Of a stretch of DNA of 64,000 bases, positions 37,287 through 46,004 are shown in pieces. The stretch covers positions 6,738-70,737 of the forward strand of contig JASLLL010000013.1 in the NCBI GenBank assembly GCA_030747075.1, written 5' to 3'. The first letter of the stretch is position 1; every line of letters begins with the position of its first letter. Source of the stretch: Gemmatimonadota bacterium (GTDB taxonomy: Bacteria > ARS69). The position numbers were made by a program, and so were the translations under genes. Under the pieces are notes generated by a model. That model did no database searches. It worked only from the letters and a program-made list of their open reading frames with translations, and was not told where the DNA came from.

Positions 37287-37734
37287 ACTGAAGCTTCCCT
37301 CCCTGAACAAAGTCATGATCACAGGTCGGCTCACCCGGGATCCCGAGGTGCGCTATATCCAGACCGGCGTTGCCGTCGCCAAGCTGGGACTGGCTTCCAA
37401 TCGCTACATCCGGGACCGGGACAACGCCAGCGGGTGGAAGGAAGAGACCTGCTTCGTCGATGTCACCGCCTGGCGTGAACTGGCGGAGCGGTGCGCGGAT
37501 TCCCTGAAGAAGGGGAGTTCGGTGCTTGTCGAGGGGCGGCTCCAGAGCCGGTCCTGGGAAGACAAGGAGACCGGCAAGAAGCGTACCGGACTGGATATTG
37601 TCGCGGACCGCGTTCAGTTTCTGGACCGGCGTGGCGATGGACAGAGCGCTCCGGCCTACGCCGGTGGCGGACAGAGCCAATCAGCCGCTCCGGGGGGTTC
37701 GTCCCAGGGCGATGGAGACGACATTCCCTTCTAG
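37279..37734 (+). CDS. ssb: single-stranded DNA-binding protein
   Basis: 151 aa; the OB fold spans residues ~8-112 (LNKVMITGRLTRDPEVRYIQ, WKEETCFVDVTAWRELAERC, GSSVLVEGRLQSRSWEDK). A Gly/Gln/Ser linker leads to the acidic tip DGDDIPF, which recruits replication and repair partners. It sits between rpsF and rpsR, the classic order, overlapping rpsF by 8 nt. Confidence 0.97.
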   Translation: MSELKLPSLNKVMITGRLTRDPEVRYIQTGVAVAKLGLASNRYIRDRDNASGWKEETCFVDVTAWRELAERCADSLKKGSSVLVEGRLQSRSWEDKETGKKRTGLDIVADRVQFLDRRGDGQSAPAYAGGGQSQSAAPGGSSQGDGDDIPF

Positions 37735-37757
37735 ATACTCGAAGACCCCGCATGGTT

Positions 37758-37779
37758 CCTCCGGCTCCCGGGCCGGAGG
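37758..37779 (+). other. hairpin between ssb and rpsR
   Basis: CCTCCGGC (37758-37765), 6-nt loop, GCCGGAGG (37772-37779): a perfect 8-bp stem with no T-tract, in the 78-nt gap. It could be an RNA processing site, a partial attenuator or a mimic for ribosomal-protein binding. Confidence 0.4.
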
Positions 37780-37812
37780 GATCGGGTGGGTCCGCCTGAA
37801 GGAGGCAGCAGC

Positions 37813-38040
37813 ATGGGTGATCGCCGCAAGGTGTGCAGGTTTGATCAGGACAGGCTCGGCGCGGTGGACTACAAGGACATCGGTCGCGTCCGCCGCTATG
37901 TGACGGACCGGGGGAAGATTGTTCCCCGGAGGATTACGGGGAACTGCGCGTATCACCAGCGGTCTTTGACCACGGCGATCAAGCGGGCGCGCTATCTGGC
38001 GTTGCTTCCCTCCTCGGCGGAGCACTACCACCACCGGTAG
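37813..38040 (+). CDS. rpsR: 30S ribosomal protein S18
   Basis: 75 aa; ATG 37813 follows [27 protein letters not shown] and [34 protein letters not shown] are the conserved S18 sequence. It forms a heterodimer with S6, encoded two genes upstream. Confidence 0.97.
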   Translation: MGDRRKVCRFDQDRLGAVDYKDIGRVRRYVTDRGKIVPRRITGNCAYHQRSLTTAIKRARYLALLPSSAEHYHHR

Positions 38041-38061
38041 CCGTCCGAGGGGGTGAGGCTG

Positions 38062-39012
38062 GTGGATCGAAGACTGACGGCTCTGGCGCTGCTGGCTCCG
38101 ACGGCCTTTATCGTCGCGGGGGCGGTTCCCGGGCTGGGTTTTCTTCCCTGGCTACTCGTCCCGGCGGCGTCGCTGGCATGGGCCGTCCGCGTGGGGGCTT
38201 TGGGCTGGGCGCTGGCGATGGGTGCGGGGGCACTCGTGGTGGCCGGGCTGATGGGGCCGCGCTTGCCGGAGTTTACGGCGGCGGTCGCGTCCGGGTGGGT
38301 CATCGCGCGTGCACTGGGGCGCGGAAGGTCACCCGGGGAAGCTCTGGTGTGGGCCACCGTCCCCATGGTTCTGCTCGTCTCTCTCTCGATTCCGGGAGGG
38401 GGCGGGTTGCTGGCCGAGGAAGTTCGCTCGGTGTTGGACGAGCTGCTCCGTGGAGCGGCCGTGCGCGGAGATATTCCCGCGGAGCGGCTGGACGAACTTC
38501 GCGTGGGGGCTGAGGTGGCGCTGGATGTGCTCGGCCGAATCTGGCTGGCCTATCTGGCGACCGTGTTCTGGGGTTTTCTGGCGCTCGGCTATGCGGGGGT
38601 ATCCCGCTGGGTTGGAGGCGGCCGGATTCCACGCCTGCCGCCGCTGGAGCTGTGGCAGGTTCCCGACCGGGTGGTGTGGGCGCTTCTGGTCGGGCTGGTC
38701 CTGGTTCTTCTCCCGATGGACGCGGGGAAGAGCCTGGGCTGGGGGTTGGTGTACCTGGCGGGTTTTGCCTGTGTTCTGCGGGGACTTGCCGTGCAGGTTT
38801 GCTTCCTCCGGAAGCGCGGACTCGGAAGACCGGGACAGCTTGTGGTCCTGGCGGGATTGACAGTGTTCTTCCTGCCTGCCCATCTGGCCGTGACGACGGG
38901 TCTTGGGGTTTTCGACACTTGGTTTGATTTCAGGGGGTTACGCCCCCCCGGTGAGAGGGACAATCCTCTGGGCTTCCTTCGGCGCCCGTCGAAACGGGAC
39001 GGTCAAGAATAG
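38062..39012 (+). CDS. DUF2232 (YybS-like) membrane protein
   Basis: 316 aa, mostly hydrophobic with about eight membrane segments and a charged C-terminus. It sits between rpsR and rplI, where a DUF2232/YybS gene is often found. Its function is not known. GTG 38062 is preferred over GTG 38053, which is too close to the GAGGGGG site. Similarity is judged from hydrophobic pattern and gene order, not from a diagnostic motif. Confidence 0.7.
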   Translation: MDRRLTALALLAPTAFIVAGAVPGLGFLPWLLVPAASLAWAVRVGALGWALAMGAGALVVAGLMGPRLPEFTAAVASGWVIARALGRGRSPGEALVWATVPMVLLVSLSIPGGGGLLAEEVRSVLDELLRGAAVRGDIPAERLDELRVGAEVALDVLGRIWLAYLATVFWGFLALGYAGVSRWVGGGRIPRLPPLELWQVPDRVVWALLVGLVLVLLPMDAGKSLGWGLVYLAGFACVLRGLAVQVCFLRKRGLGRPGQLVVLAGLTVFFLPAHLAVTTGLGVFDTWFDFRGLRPPGERDNPLGFLRRPSKRDGQE

Positions 39013-39022
39013 GGGAGATGAC

Positions 39023-39787
39023 ATGAAGGTCATACTGACGATGGATGTGGAGGAAGTCGGGAGCCGGGGTGAACAGGTCGATGTCGCGGCCGGATTCGCC
39101 CGGAACTACCTGCTTCCGCGTGGCGAAGCGGTTCCGGCAACGCCGGGCAATGTCCGCATGATGGAGGAAGAGCAGCGGCTGACGGATGTCCGGGGGCAAA
39201 GATCGCTCCGGGATGCCGAGAAGGTGGGGTCCTTTCTGGAAGCCACGGATGTCTTTGCCACGCTGAAAATTGGCCGCGAAGGCAGAGCATTCGGTTCGGT
39301 GACGAGCCAGCAGATTGCCCTTCTTCTGAAGCAGGCCGGAATGGAAGTGGACCGGCGCAAGATCCGTTTGCCGAAGCCCATTCGCCGGCTTGGCGTGATG
39401 GATGTCGCGTTGAACATCCACCCCGATGTGGAGACGGTCGTGACCGTGTTTGTGGATCGCGAGGGCGGTTCCCGCGAAGGCGCTCAGATGGAGCAGGAGA
39501 AGTTCGAGGCCGCGGAGAGAGAGGCCGAAGAGGTCCGGCGGCTGGAGGCCGAGGAGCGTGCTGTTCGGGAGAAAGAGGCCGAGGAGATCATGGCCGAGGC
39601 AGTCCGCCGCGCCGAGGAGCGCAAGGTCCGTGAAGAAGAGGAAGCCGCTGCCCGGGCAGCTCGAGAGGCGGAATCCAGGGCGACCGTGCCCGAGGGCGCC
39701 GAGGAGTCTGACGGAGAGGAAGCGTCCTCGGACGCGGATTCTCCGGCCAAGACGGAAGAGCCCGCACCGGAGTCCACCGAATCCTGA
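39023..39787 (+). CDS. rplI: 50S ribosomal protein L9 with long charged C-terminal extension
   Basis: 254 aa, against about 150 for usual L9. ATG 39023 gives MKVILTMDVEEVGSRGEQVDV, and GFARNYLLPRGEA is the rRNA-binding N-domain signature. The C-domain follows a long helix (FGSVTSQQIALLL, IKLPKPIR-type motif). From about residue 153 an extra ~100-residue Glu/Ala/Arg-rich segment, probably a long helix, ends in an acidic Ser/Pro-rich tail. No frameshift or domain fusion is visible. Confidence 0.95.
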   Translation: MKVILTMDVEEVGSRGEQVDVAAGFARNYLLPRGEAVPATPGNVRMMEEEQRLTDVRGQRSLRDAEKVGSFLEATDVFATLKIGREGRAFGSVTSQQIALLLKQAGMEVDRRKIRLPKPIRRLGVMDVALNIHPDVETVVTVFVDREGGSREGAQMEQEKFEAAEREAEEVRRLEAEERAVREKEAEEIMAEAVRRAEERKVREEEEAAARAAREAESRATVPEGAEESDGEEASSDADSPAKTEEPAPESTES

Positions 39788-39807
39788 GAAAGGGCAGGAG
39801 GGGTCGG

Positions 39808-40989
39808 ATGTTTATTCCCTGGAGGCGCGCAGCTCTTCCGGCACTGCTGCTCATCTCCGGGTGCTCCGGAGACTCCTCCACGGAGGCGGATGACGCAGTG
39901 CTCGTCGTGGTCGGGGGCACCCCCATCACCGAGTCTGCGGTCGCTTCGCACTTTGCTGAACTTCCTCCCGACATCCGGGCAGGCCTGCGTGGCCCTTCGG
40001 GTCGGGAAAAGGTCCTTGCCCGCCTCGTGGAAGAGGAACTTCTCTATCGCGGCGCGCTGGATGACGGACTGGAGCAGGATCCACGCGTTGCCGCCGCGCT
40101 GCGGGCCGCTCGCCGGAGCATCCTCTCGCGGGCGTTTCTGGACCGGCGAAGAGACCAGGTGGCACGCGTTTCCGAAGAAGACCTTCGTGCCTTCTACGAC
40201 TCCCACAAGGAGGACTACAGCGTTCGGAGAACACTCCGGGTGCGGCAGCTTCTGGTATCCACCCGGGAGAAGGCGGATGAGATCCGGGAGCAGGTGGTCG
40301 CGGGGCAGCTGGACCTAGAGGATGCCTGCTGGCGCCAGAGCGACCATCCTCAGGTGGTTCAGGAACACGGGCTTCTCCCGGAGTGGATTCGCAAAGGCCG
40401 GGCGGTGGGCTGGTTCGGGAATCACCCGCGCTTTCATGAGGTGGTCTTTGAGTTGGCTCCCGGGGAGGTGAGCGAGGTCTTTGAGACCGCATTCGGCTTC
40501 CATGTCGCCCGGATCGAAGAAGAGCGTCCCGCCAGCACGCGCCCCTTCGAGGCTGCCCGCGCAGATATTCTGGCTCGAATGTCGCAAGAGCGCATGGGCA
40601 AGCTGGTGCCGGATGTCATGGAGGCGCTGCGCGGGGAATACGGCGTGGAGTACCCGGAAGAGCAGGATCCGGAGGCTGGCGTCCGCCGGCTCTTTGAAGA
40701 AGCTCAGGCGGAACCTTCCCCCCGGCGCAGGCTGGCCCTTTACGAACAGCTGGTCGAGGAGTATTCAGGGAGCAGGTACGAGGTCGAGGCGCTGTTCATG
40801 ATCGGCTTTATCCTGCGCGAGGAACTCGCGGATGCAAACGGAGCCGAGCGGGCCTTCCGCCGTGTTGTGGAAGAGTTCCCCGAGTCGGATCTGGCCGCGT
40901 CGGCGCGTTGGCTGCTTTCACCGACAGAGGGAGAGCCTCCTTCCGCAGTCGCAGCGCCACCCCCTCCCGATGAGGAGGATTCGCCATGA
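39808..40989 (+). CDS. parvulin-type peptidyl-prolyl isomerase lipoprotein (SurA/PrsA-like)
   Basis: 393 aa with a lipoprotein signal ending LLISGC (Cys ~19). An N-terminal helical chaperone region (VGGTPITESAVASHFAELP, VEEELLYRGAL) is followed by a PpiC domain from about residue 145 (RRTLRVRQLLVSTREKADEI ... GWFGNHPRFHEVVFELAPGE ... FGFHVARIEE). The C-terminal ~90 residues look like a TPR-type helical region, then a Pro/Glu tail. It is probably a periplasmic foldase for envelope proteins, anchored to a membrane. ATG 39808; its stop overlaps the next gene. Confidence 0.86.
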   Translation: MFIPWRRAALPALLLISGCSGDSSTEADDAVLVVVGGTPITESAVASHFAELPPDIRAGLRGPSGREKVLARLVEEELLYRGALDDGLEQDPRVAAALRAARRSILSRAFLDRRRDQVARVSEEDLRAFYDSHKEDYSVRRTLRVRQLLVSTREKADEIREQVVAGQLDLEDACWRQSDHPQVVQEHGLLPEWIRKGRAVGWFGNHPRFHEVVFELAPGEVSEVFETAFGFHVARIEEERPASTRPFEAARADILARMSQERMGKLVPDVMEALRGEYGVEYPEEQDPEAGVRRLFEEAQAEPSPRRRLALYEQLVEEYSGSRYEVEALFMIGFILREELADANGAERAFRRVVEEFPESDLAASARWLLSPTEGEPPSAVAAPPPPDEEDSP

Positions 40990-41468
40990 TGGAAGTAAAG
41001 GTGTCCGGGCTGGCCATCGACGAGAGGACTCACACGCCCGTCGTTCTCCTGCGTGAAGAGGGTGGCGGAGGAATGCTCCCCATCTGGATCGGTCCCTCGG
41101 AGGCCAGTTCCATTGCGATCGAGCTGGCCGGGCGCAAGTTCCAGCGTCCGCTCACGCACGATCTCCTGAAGACCGTGATCGAAGGACTGAAGGCGCGCGT
41201 CGCCCGCGTGGCGATTGTCGGCTTGCAGGAAAACACCTTTTTCGCGCGCGTGTTTCTGGAACGGGAAGGAGAGCTCCTCTCCATCGACGCCCGTCCCTCG
41301 GACTGCATTGCGCTGGCTCTCAGGAGTTCCTCCCCGATCTTCGTGCGAGAGGAACTTCTTCGCGACGAAGAAGACCTGGCGCCCATGGCAGAGGAGAAGT
41401 CCATGGAGGATCTTCAGCGAAAACTGGAGGACATGGACCCGGAGGAGTTCGGAAAGCTGTGGTCCTAG
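40986..41468 (+). CDS. bifunctional nuclease family protein (DUF151)
   Basis: 160 aa; MMEVKVSGLAIDERTHTPVV, LPIWIGPSEASSIAIEL, RPLTHDLLKTVIEGL and IDARPSDCIALALRSSSPIF are typical of the BFN/DUF151 family, whose plant member degrades RNA and DNA. The C-terminus adds an acidic segment where some relatives have a UVR motif. The bacterial role is unclear. It overlaps its upstream neighbour by 4 nt and the next gene by 10 nt. Confidence 0.9.
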   Translation: MMEVKVSGLAIDERTHTPVVLLREEGGGGMLPIWIGPSEASSIAIELAGRKFQRPLTHDLLKTVIEGLKARVARVAIVGLQENTFFARVFLEREGELLSIDARPSDCIALALRSSSPIFVREELLRDEEDLAPMAEEKSMEDLQRKLEDMDPEEFGKLWS

Positions 41469-43288
41469 CCTGCGTGGCGCGGCAGTCTGTGCTGCGGACT
41501 TGCGGAGGCCTCTCCCTCCTGGTGCTGTCGGTGTTCCTCGCAGGATGTGGCACGCGCGCGCCGGTGGTGCCCGTCGACCCTGTTCCCCGGACTCCGAAGC
41601 CTGTCCCCGCCTCGACGACTCCCGAATACCCCCCGGCTGTTCGTGCGGCCCTGCGCCTGTCTGATCCGGGGAGTACGGTTGCGGTTTCGCGGCAATACCG
41701 GGACACCCATCCGGGGTCGGCTTTCGAGGTTCGCCTGATGCTGTTAGAGGCGGGCACTTTGGCGCAGATGGGAAGATTCCCCGAAGCGAAGCTGGCGTTT
41801 TCGCAGGTAGCGAGCGCACCTTCGGGTCGAACCGCTCGGGCAGAAGCGTGGGAGGGGGTCGCTCTTTGTGAGGCGGCGGAGGGGCACCCCGCTGAAGCGG
41901 CACGATCCTGGATGCTTGCGTGGGATGAGTCTTCCGGGGAAGGCCGGAAGAAGCGGCACACGGATCTGGTGTCTGCGCTGTCCAGAGTCCCGTTGCCGGA
42001 GTTGCGGGGCCTTTCGCGCGAGAGCGGGGCCGGGAACTCCCGGGAGCTGGTTCTGGCGGAACTGCGGCAGCGCGGAGATCTGGACCATGGGGCGTCCGTC
42101 ACCGTCCTGGCACCTCTCAGCGGCCGCCTTGCGGAGTTCGGTGCGGACTTTGTTCTCGGCGCTCGCCTGGCTCTGGAGGACGGCGCGGGCGGCGATTCCC
42201 TTCCGCCTCGTCTTGTGGTGCGAGATACGGGAGGCAGCCTCCCCGTAGCCCTGTCGGCTGCGCGCGCAGCCATCAGGGAAGACCGGAGCGTCGCGATCAT
42301 CGGGCCGCTTCTCAGCAGCAGCGCCCACGGGGTGGGTGCCATGGCTGCGGCCTGGGACATTCCCGTTCTGGCACCACTGGCGGGAGATCCGCGCCTCTCG
42401 ATGGACGGTTCCGGCGTCTTCACGCTGGCCCCCCCCGCGTCAGCTCTGGCGTCTCCTCTGGCCGAAGCGGCGGTTCATGTGCTGGGCTACCATCGCCTGG
42501 GGGTCCTTCTGCCGGAGGGAGAGGATTGGGCCGCATTCGAAGAGGCCTTTCGTCTCACCGCAGAGAGCCTGGGGGCGCAAGTGCTTCTCTCGCTGGTATA
42601 CGACCCGTCGGAAACGGACTTCCGAAACCCGATTGATCGACTGGAAGCGGAGAGCGTCGAGGCCGTCTACTTCCCCGGGGGGGTGGCGGAACTTGAGAAA
42701 CTCGTGCCGCAGCTGGGCTTCTACGATTTCACCCCGCGGGTTTTCGGCAACGGCCCCTGGCTGGATCCGCGGGTTCTGGACTCCGGGAACTCGGCGCTGC
42801 AGGGAGCGGTGTTTGCTGCCGAACGCGCGGAACTCCCCGAGTCGGACTTTCGCATGAGGCTGTCGCGTGCCGTCCACGCCCGGTCTCACGGAGAGGTGAC
42901 GCGCTTCCATGTGGGCGGCTATCGGGCCATGGCGGATCTCCTGACAGCGTGCGCGATGGGGACCGAATCCAGGCGAGCGCTGTCTCTTGCCCTGAAGCTC
43001 CGGAATCTCTGGGAGTCACCCCCGGACGCGGCCGTCGTGGAGACCGTGACCTTCCGGGATGGGGTGTTCGGCCCCGTCGAATGGGCAGCCCGATTCAATC
43101 TTCCCCCGGAGCCGGACCCGGAGCCGCCACCGCAGGCAAAGCCGGTTCCGGAGGAGGGGGAGGACACGGACGAAGTGGGCGCGGAAGGGACGGTCGACGG
43201 GGTGGAAGATGCCGGGGAAGCCGAGGAAGAGGTCGAGGAGCCCCCCACGAAGGTCTCCCGCAACCCGGCGTCTCTCTGGCGCGAGTGA
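41459..43288 (+). CDS. LpoA/periplasmic-binding type 1 lipoprotein
   Basis: 609 aa from GTG 41459. The signal peptide ends LSVFLAGC. After a Pro-rich spacer, residues ~55-190 look like TPR helices (AQMGRFPEAKLAFSQVA, EGHPAEAARSWMLAW). From about 215 a type 1 periplasmic binding fold begins (VTVLAPLSGRLAEFGADFVLGA, SVAIIGPLLSSSAHGVGAMA, VYFPGGVAELEKLVPQLGF). The TPR + PBP1 order is that of LpoA, the outer-membrane activator of penicillin-binding protein 1A. The Pro/Glu-rich tail (~545-600) is specific here. Amino-acid receptor function is the alternative. Confidence 0.75.
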   Translation: MVLACVARQSVLRTCGGLSLLVLSVFLAGCGTRAPVVPVDPVPRTPKPVPASTTPEYPPAVRAALRLSDPGSTVAVSRQYRDTHPGSAFEVRLMLLEAGTLAQMGRFPEAKLAFSQVASAPSGRTARAEAWEGVALCEAAEGHPAEAARSWMLAWDESSGEGRKKRHTDLVSALSRVPLPELRGLSRESGAGNSRELVLAELRQRGDLDHGASVTVLAPLSGRLAEFGADFVLGARLALEDGAGGDSLPPRLVVRDTGGSLPVALSAARAAIREDRSVAIIGPLLSSSAHGVGAMAAAWDIPVLAPLAGDPRLSMDGSGVFTLAPPASALASPLAEAAVHVLGYHRLGVLLPEGEDWAAFEEAFRLTAESLGAQVLLSLVYDPSETDFRNPIDRLEAESVEAVYFPGGVAELEKLVPQLGFYDFTPRVFGNGPWLDPRVLDSGNSALQGAVFAAERAELPESDFRMRLSRAVHARSHGEVTRFHVGGYRAMADLLTACAMGTESRRALSLALKLRNLWESPPDAAVVETVTFRDGVFGPVEWAARFNLPPEPDPEPPPQAKPVPEEGEDTDEVGAEGTVDGVEDAGEAEEEVEEPPTKVSRNPASLWRE

Positions 43289-43375
43289 TCGTGCCTGCCC
43301 GCCGGTCTTCGTCTTTTCGCTCGACATCCCGGCCGGGTGCCTGATACGACCTTCCCCCCAAAGGAGGGAGTTTTG

Positions 43376-44731
43376 ATGGATCGCCGCCCGGTATCTTCAG
43401 GTTCCCGCGGACGCTGGGGCAGTCGCCTGGGGTTCATCCTTGCCGCTGCCGGAAGCGCCGTCGGGCTGGGGAACATCTGGAAGTTCCCCTACATCACCGG
43501 AGAGTACGGGGGCGGGGCGTTTGTCCTCGTCTACCTCCTGTGCATCATGGTGGTCGGGCTGCCGCTCATGTACTCGGAGCTGATCATCGGGCGCCGTGGA
43601 GGCAAGGATGTGCTGGGTGCCATCCGGGGACTGACCGCACATCAGGGGCCGGCCGGGATGGCGGCAAGCTGGTTTGTGGGGATTCTCGCGGTAGGGTCGG
43701 GTTTCCTCATCCTGTCGTTCTACTCGGTCGTGGCCGGATGGGCGTTCCACTTTCTTGGCGTGTCGGTGAAGCTCATCCCCGCTCATGTCGATGGAGCTGG
43801 AGCGACCTTCGATGCACTCACCGCAAACCCTGTCATGTCAACCATTTGGCACACTCTCTTCATGGGCTTGGTCATCGCCGTGGTGGCTCGTGGAGTGCAT
43901 GACGGGATCGAATCGGCCTGCAAGCGATTGATGCCCGCACTCATTGGCATTCTGGTGCTCCTCCTGATCTATGTGGGGTTCCGGGGCGGGCTGGCGGAGT
44001 CGGCCGCGTTTCTCTTCCGTCCGGACTTCGGGAAGCTGAGTCCGGAGGCTGTGCTGGAAGCTCTGGGGCACGCGTTCTTCACCCTCTCGCTCGGGATGGG
44101 CGCGATGGTGACCTACGGATCCTACCTGGGCAGCGAACGCAATGTCGTCCGGGACGGGCTGGCCGTCGCTATCCTCGACACCGCGATCGCCCTCCTGGCC
44201 GGCCTCGTGATTTTCGCGGTGGTTTTTCAGGCAAACGGAGAACCGGGAACAGGGCCGGGGCTGGTCTTCGTCACGCTTCCCGGGCTCTTTCTCGATATGC
44301 CGCTGGGCACCTTCTTCGGGATCGCCTTTTTCGTGCTGCTCATTTTCGCGGCGTGGTCCTCGGCGATTTCGCTTCTGGAGGTGGTCGTAGCCTACCTCAC
44401 CGACGAACACGGATTCGCCCGGCCCCGTGCCACCTGGATCATCGGTGGGCTCATCTGGGCGGTGGGGGTGGCGTCGGCGGTCTGGATGCCGGTTCTCGAT
44501 TTCCTCGACGATCTGACGACGCGCTACATGCTCCCTCTCGGCGGGCTGGGGATCGCGATCGCGGCGGGGTGGCTGCTCCGTCGAGAGGATCGCGAGTCCG
44601 GACTGCTCGCTCTCGGCGGCGCTGGCCGGGGGCTTGCCGCAGTGTGGACTTTCCTCATCCGGTTTGTGACTCCGGTTCTGGTTCTTCTCGTGATCCTGTT
44701 CAAGATGGGCGCGCTTCCGTTCGGCAAATGA
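43376..44731 (+). CDS. sodium-dependent transporter of the NSS/SNF family
   Basis: 451 aa, about 11 hydrophobic segments. GRWGSRLGFILAAAGSAVGLG and NIWKFPYITGEYGGGAF form the unwound TM1 substrate and Na+ site of the LeuT-fold. The short length matches bacterial 11-helix members that carry amino acids. ATG 43376 has an excellent AAGGAGGGAG site. The ATGA overlap with a downstream binding-protein-like lipoprotein is unusual because NSS symporters normally need no binding protein. Confidence 0.93.
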   Translation: MDRRPVSSGSRGRWGSRLGFILAAAGSAVGLGNIWKFPYITGEYGGGAFVLVYLLCIMVVGLPLMYSELIIGRRGGKDVLGAIRGLTAHQGPAGMAASWFVGILAVGSGFLILSFYSVVAGWAFHFLGVSVKLIPAHVDGAGATFDALTANPVMSTIWHTLFMGLVIAVVARGVHDGIESACKRLMPALIGILVLLLIYVGFRGGLAESAAFLFRPDFGKLSPEAVLEALGHAFFTLSLGMGAMVTYGSYLGSERNVVRDGLAVAILDTAIALLAGLVIFAVVFQANGEPGTGPGLVFVTLPGLFLDMPLGTFFGIAFFVLLIFAAWSSAISLLEVVVAYLTDEHGFARPRATWIIGGLIWAVGVASAVWMPVLDFLDDLTTRYMLPLGGLGIAIAAGWLLRREDRESGLLALGGAGRGLAAVWTFLIRFVTPVLVLLVILFKMGALPFGK

Positions 44732-45846
44732 GCGACTTCCACCGATGGGCCACAGCCCTGCTTCTGCTGGCTGCCTCGGGGTGCGCGCGAGAGGCCCCGG
44801 ACCCGGATCCGCTTCCCGTGCTGGGCGCGGTCCTGCCGCTGTCGGGGCCCTACGCGGACGCCGGAACGGAAGTGCTGGCTGGATTGCGCATGGCGGCGGC
44901 TTCTCCTGGCCAGCTTGCTTTTGAGTTGCGCGTTGCTGACGGGCTGGGCACTCCCACCGGGACGCTGGCCGCGCTCCAGTTGCTGGCGGCGGACTCCTCG
45001 GTGGTCGGTATCGTCGGGGGGTGGATTGCCGCAAACGGGCGCATACTGAGCGCGGCGCCGCTGGAGAACCCGCCGGTCCGCCTTCTGCTCTCTCCGCTGG
45101 CGTTCACGGGACCCTCCTCCGGCGGCGATGGCGTCTTTGCCCTCCATCGGATTGAGTCGCTGGGCGTCGCGGCCGCAGGGTTCGCCCGGGAGGATCTGGG
45201 TGCGTCGCTGGCCGGGATCGTCGGGTCGGACGCCAGCGAGGCGTCGCGTCTCTTGCGTGCGGGGTTCGCTCACGAGTTTGAAGGCGAAGGCGGGCGGATT
45301 CTGTGGACCCTCTCGCCGGACCCCTCCGGGCGAGTGGCTCCGCCTCCGTCGGGAGGGGAACGCCCGGATGTGGTGTTCGTTGCCGGGCCGTCCGACTGGG
45401 CCGGGAGCGTGCCCATTCCCCGGGGAAGGCGTGAGAGTCCCCCTGCGTTTCTCTTCCCGGAGGGGTGGAATCTCGATGCGGCAGCCTCCCTGGGGGAGAA
45501 GGGGGCCGCGGCGTATCGCGTGTCCTTCTTCAGCGACACGGGGACTTCTCCGGGGTGCCGCCGGCTTCGGGAGGAATGCACGCTGGCGGGAGTGCGCCTG
45601 ACCCCGGCGCTGGCCGCCGGGTGGGATGCGGCACGGCTTCTCTCGCTGGGTATGGCGCGGGGAGGGGCAAGCCGGAGTGGCCTTGCCGGAGCGCTTCCTT
45701 TTGTGGAAGGGCACGACGGCGCTTCCGGACCGGTCCCGGTGTCGCGAAGCGGAACTCTCCGGGAGGCGCCGGCGGTTTCCTCTCTCGGGGGAGGAGGTCC
45801 GGTGTTCCTCCGACGGGTCGAGGCCATTCTTCCCGCAGAGGACTGA
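44728..45846 (+). CDS. periplasmic-binding type 1-like lipoprotein
   Basis: 372 aa from ATG 44728. The signal ends LLLAASGC. The rest follows a type 1 binding-protein pattern: VLGAVLPLSGPYADAGTEVLAG, FELRVADGLGTPTGTLAALQLL, VVGIVGGWIAANGRIL, LAGIVGSDASEASRLLRAGFA. It is a shorter relative in fold of the lipoprotein at 41459, without TPRs. It overlaps the NSS gene by 4 nt. The ligand is unknown. Confidence 0.75.
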   Translation: MSDFHRWATALLLLAASGCAREAPDPDPLPVLGAVLPLSGPYADAGTEVLAGLRMAAASPGQLAFELRVADGLGTPTGTLAALQLLAADSSVVGIVGGWIAANGRILSAAPLENPPVRLLLSPLAFTGPSSGGDGVFALHRIESLGVAAAGFAREDLGASLAGIVGSDASEASRLLRAGFAHEFEGEGGRILWTLSPDPSGRVAPPPSGGERPDVVFVAGPSDWAGSVPIPRGRRESPPAFLFPEGWNLDAAASLGEKGAAAYRVSFFSDTGTSPGCRRLREECTLAGVRLTPALAAGWDAARLLSLGMARGGASRSGLAGALPFVEGHDGASGPVPVSRSGTLREAPAVSSLGGGGPVFLRRVEAILPAED

Positions 45847-45885
45847 TCGCCCCATCCCGCGCGGGCAGCGGCTTTCGGGATCCGC

Positions 45886-45914
45886 TTGACTCCACGCGGG
45901 GTGCGTCGCACCAT
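45886..45914 (+). promoter_or_regulatory. candidate promoter for selA
   Basis: TTGACT (45886-45891), 17 nt, CACCAT (45909-45914). The -10 is weak but keeps A at position 2 and AT at the end. It lies in the 158-nt gap before selA; I see nothing else in that gap. Confidence 0.35.
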
Positions 45915-46004
45915 GCTCACCGCGGACGGTCGCAACCCGGGAGGCCGCCATCCGCACCCTCTGGCCGACGCACGCCGACTCCCTTCGGGTGGGCCCTCAC
46001 CGCC

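Noticed and set aside
34539-37334. Minus-strand open frame of about 930 codons opposite hppA, rpsF and ssb
   Set aside because: It is a mirror of strongly conserved plus-strand genes and has no recognisable motifs; it reflects GC-rich codon usage.
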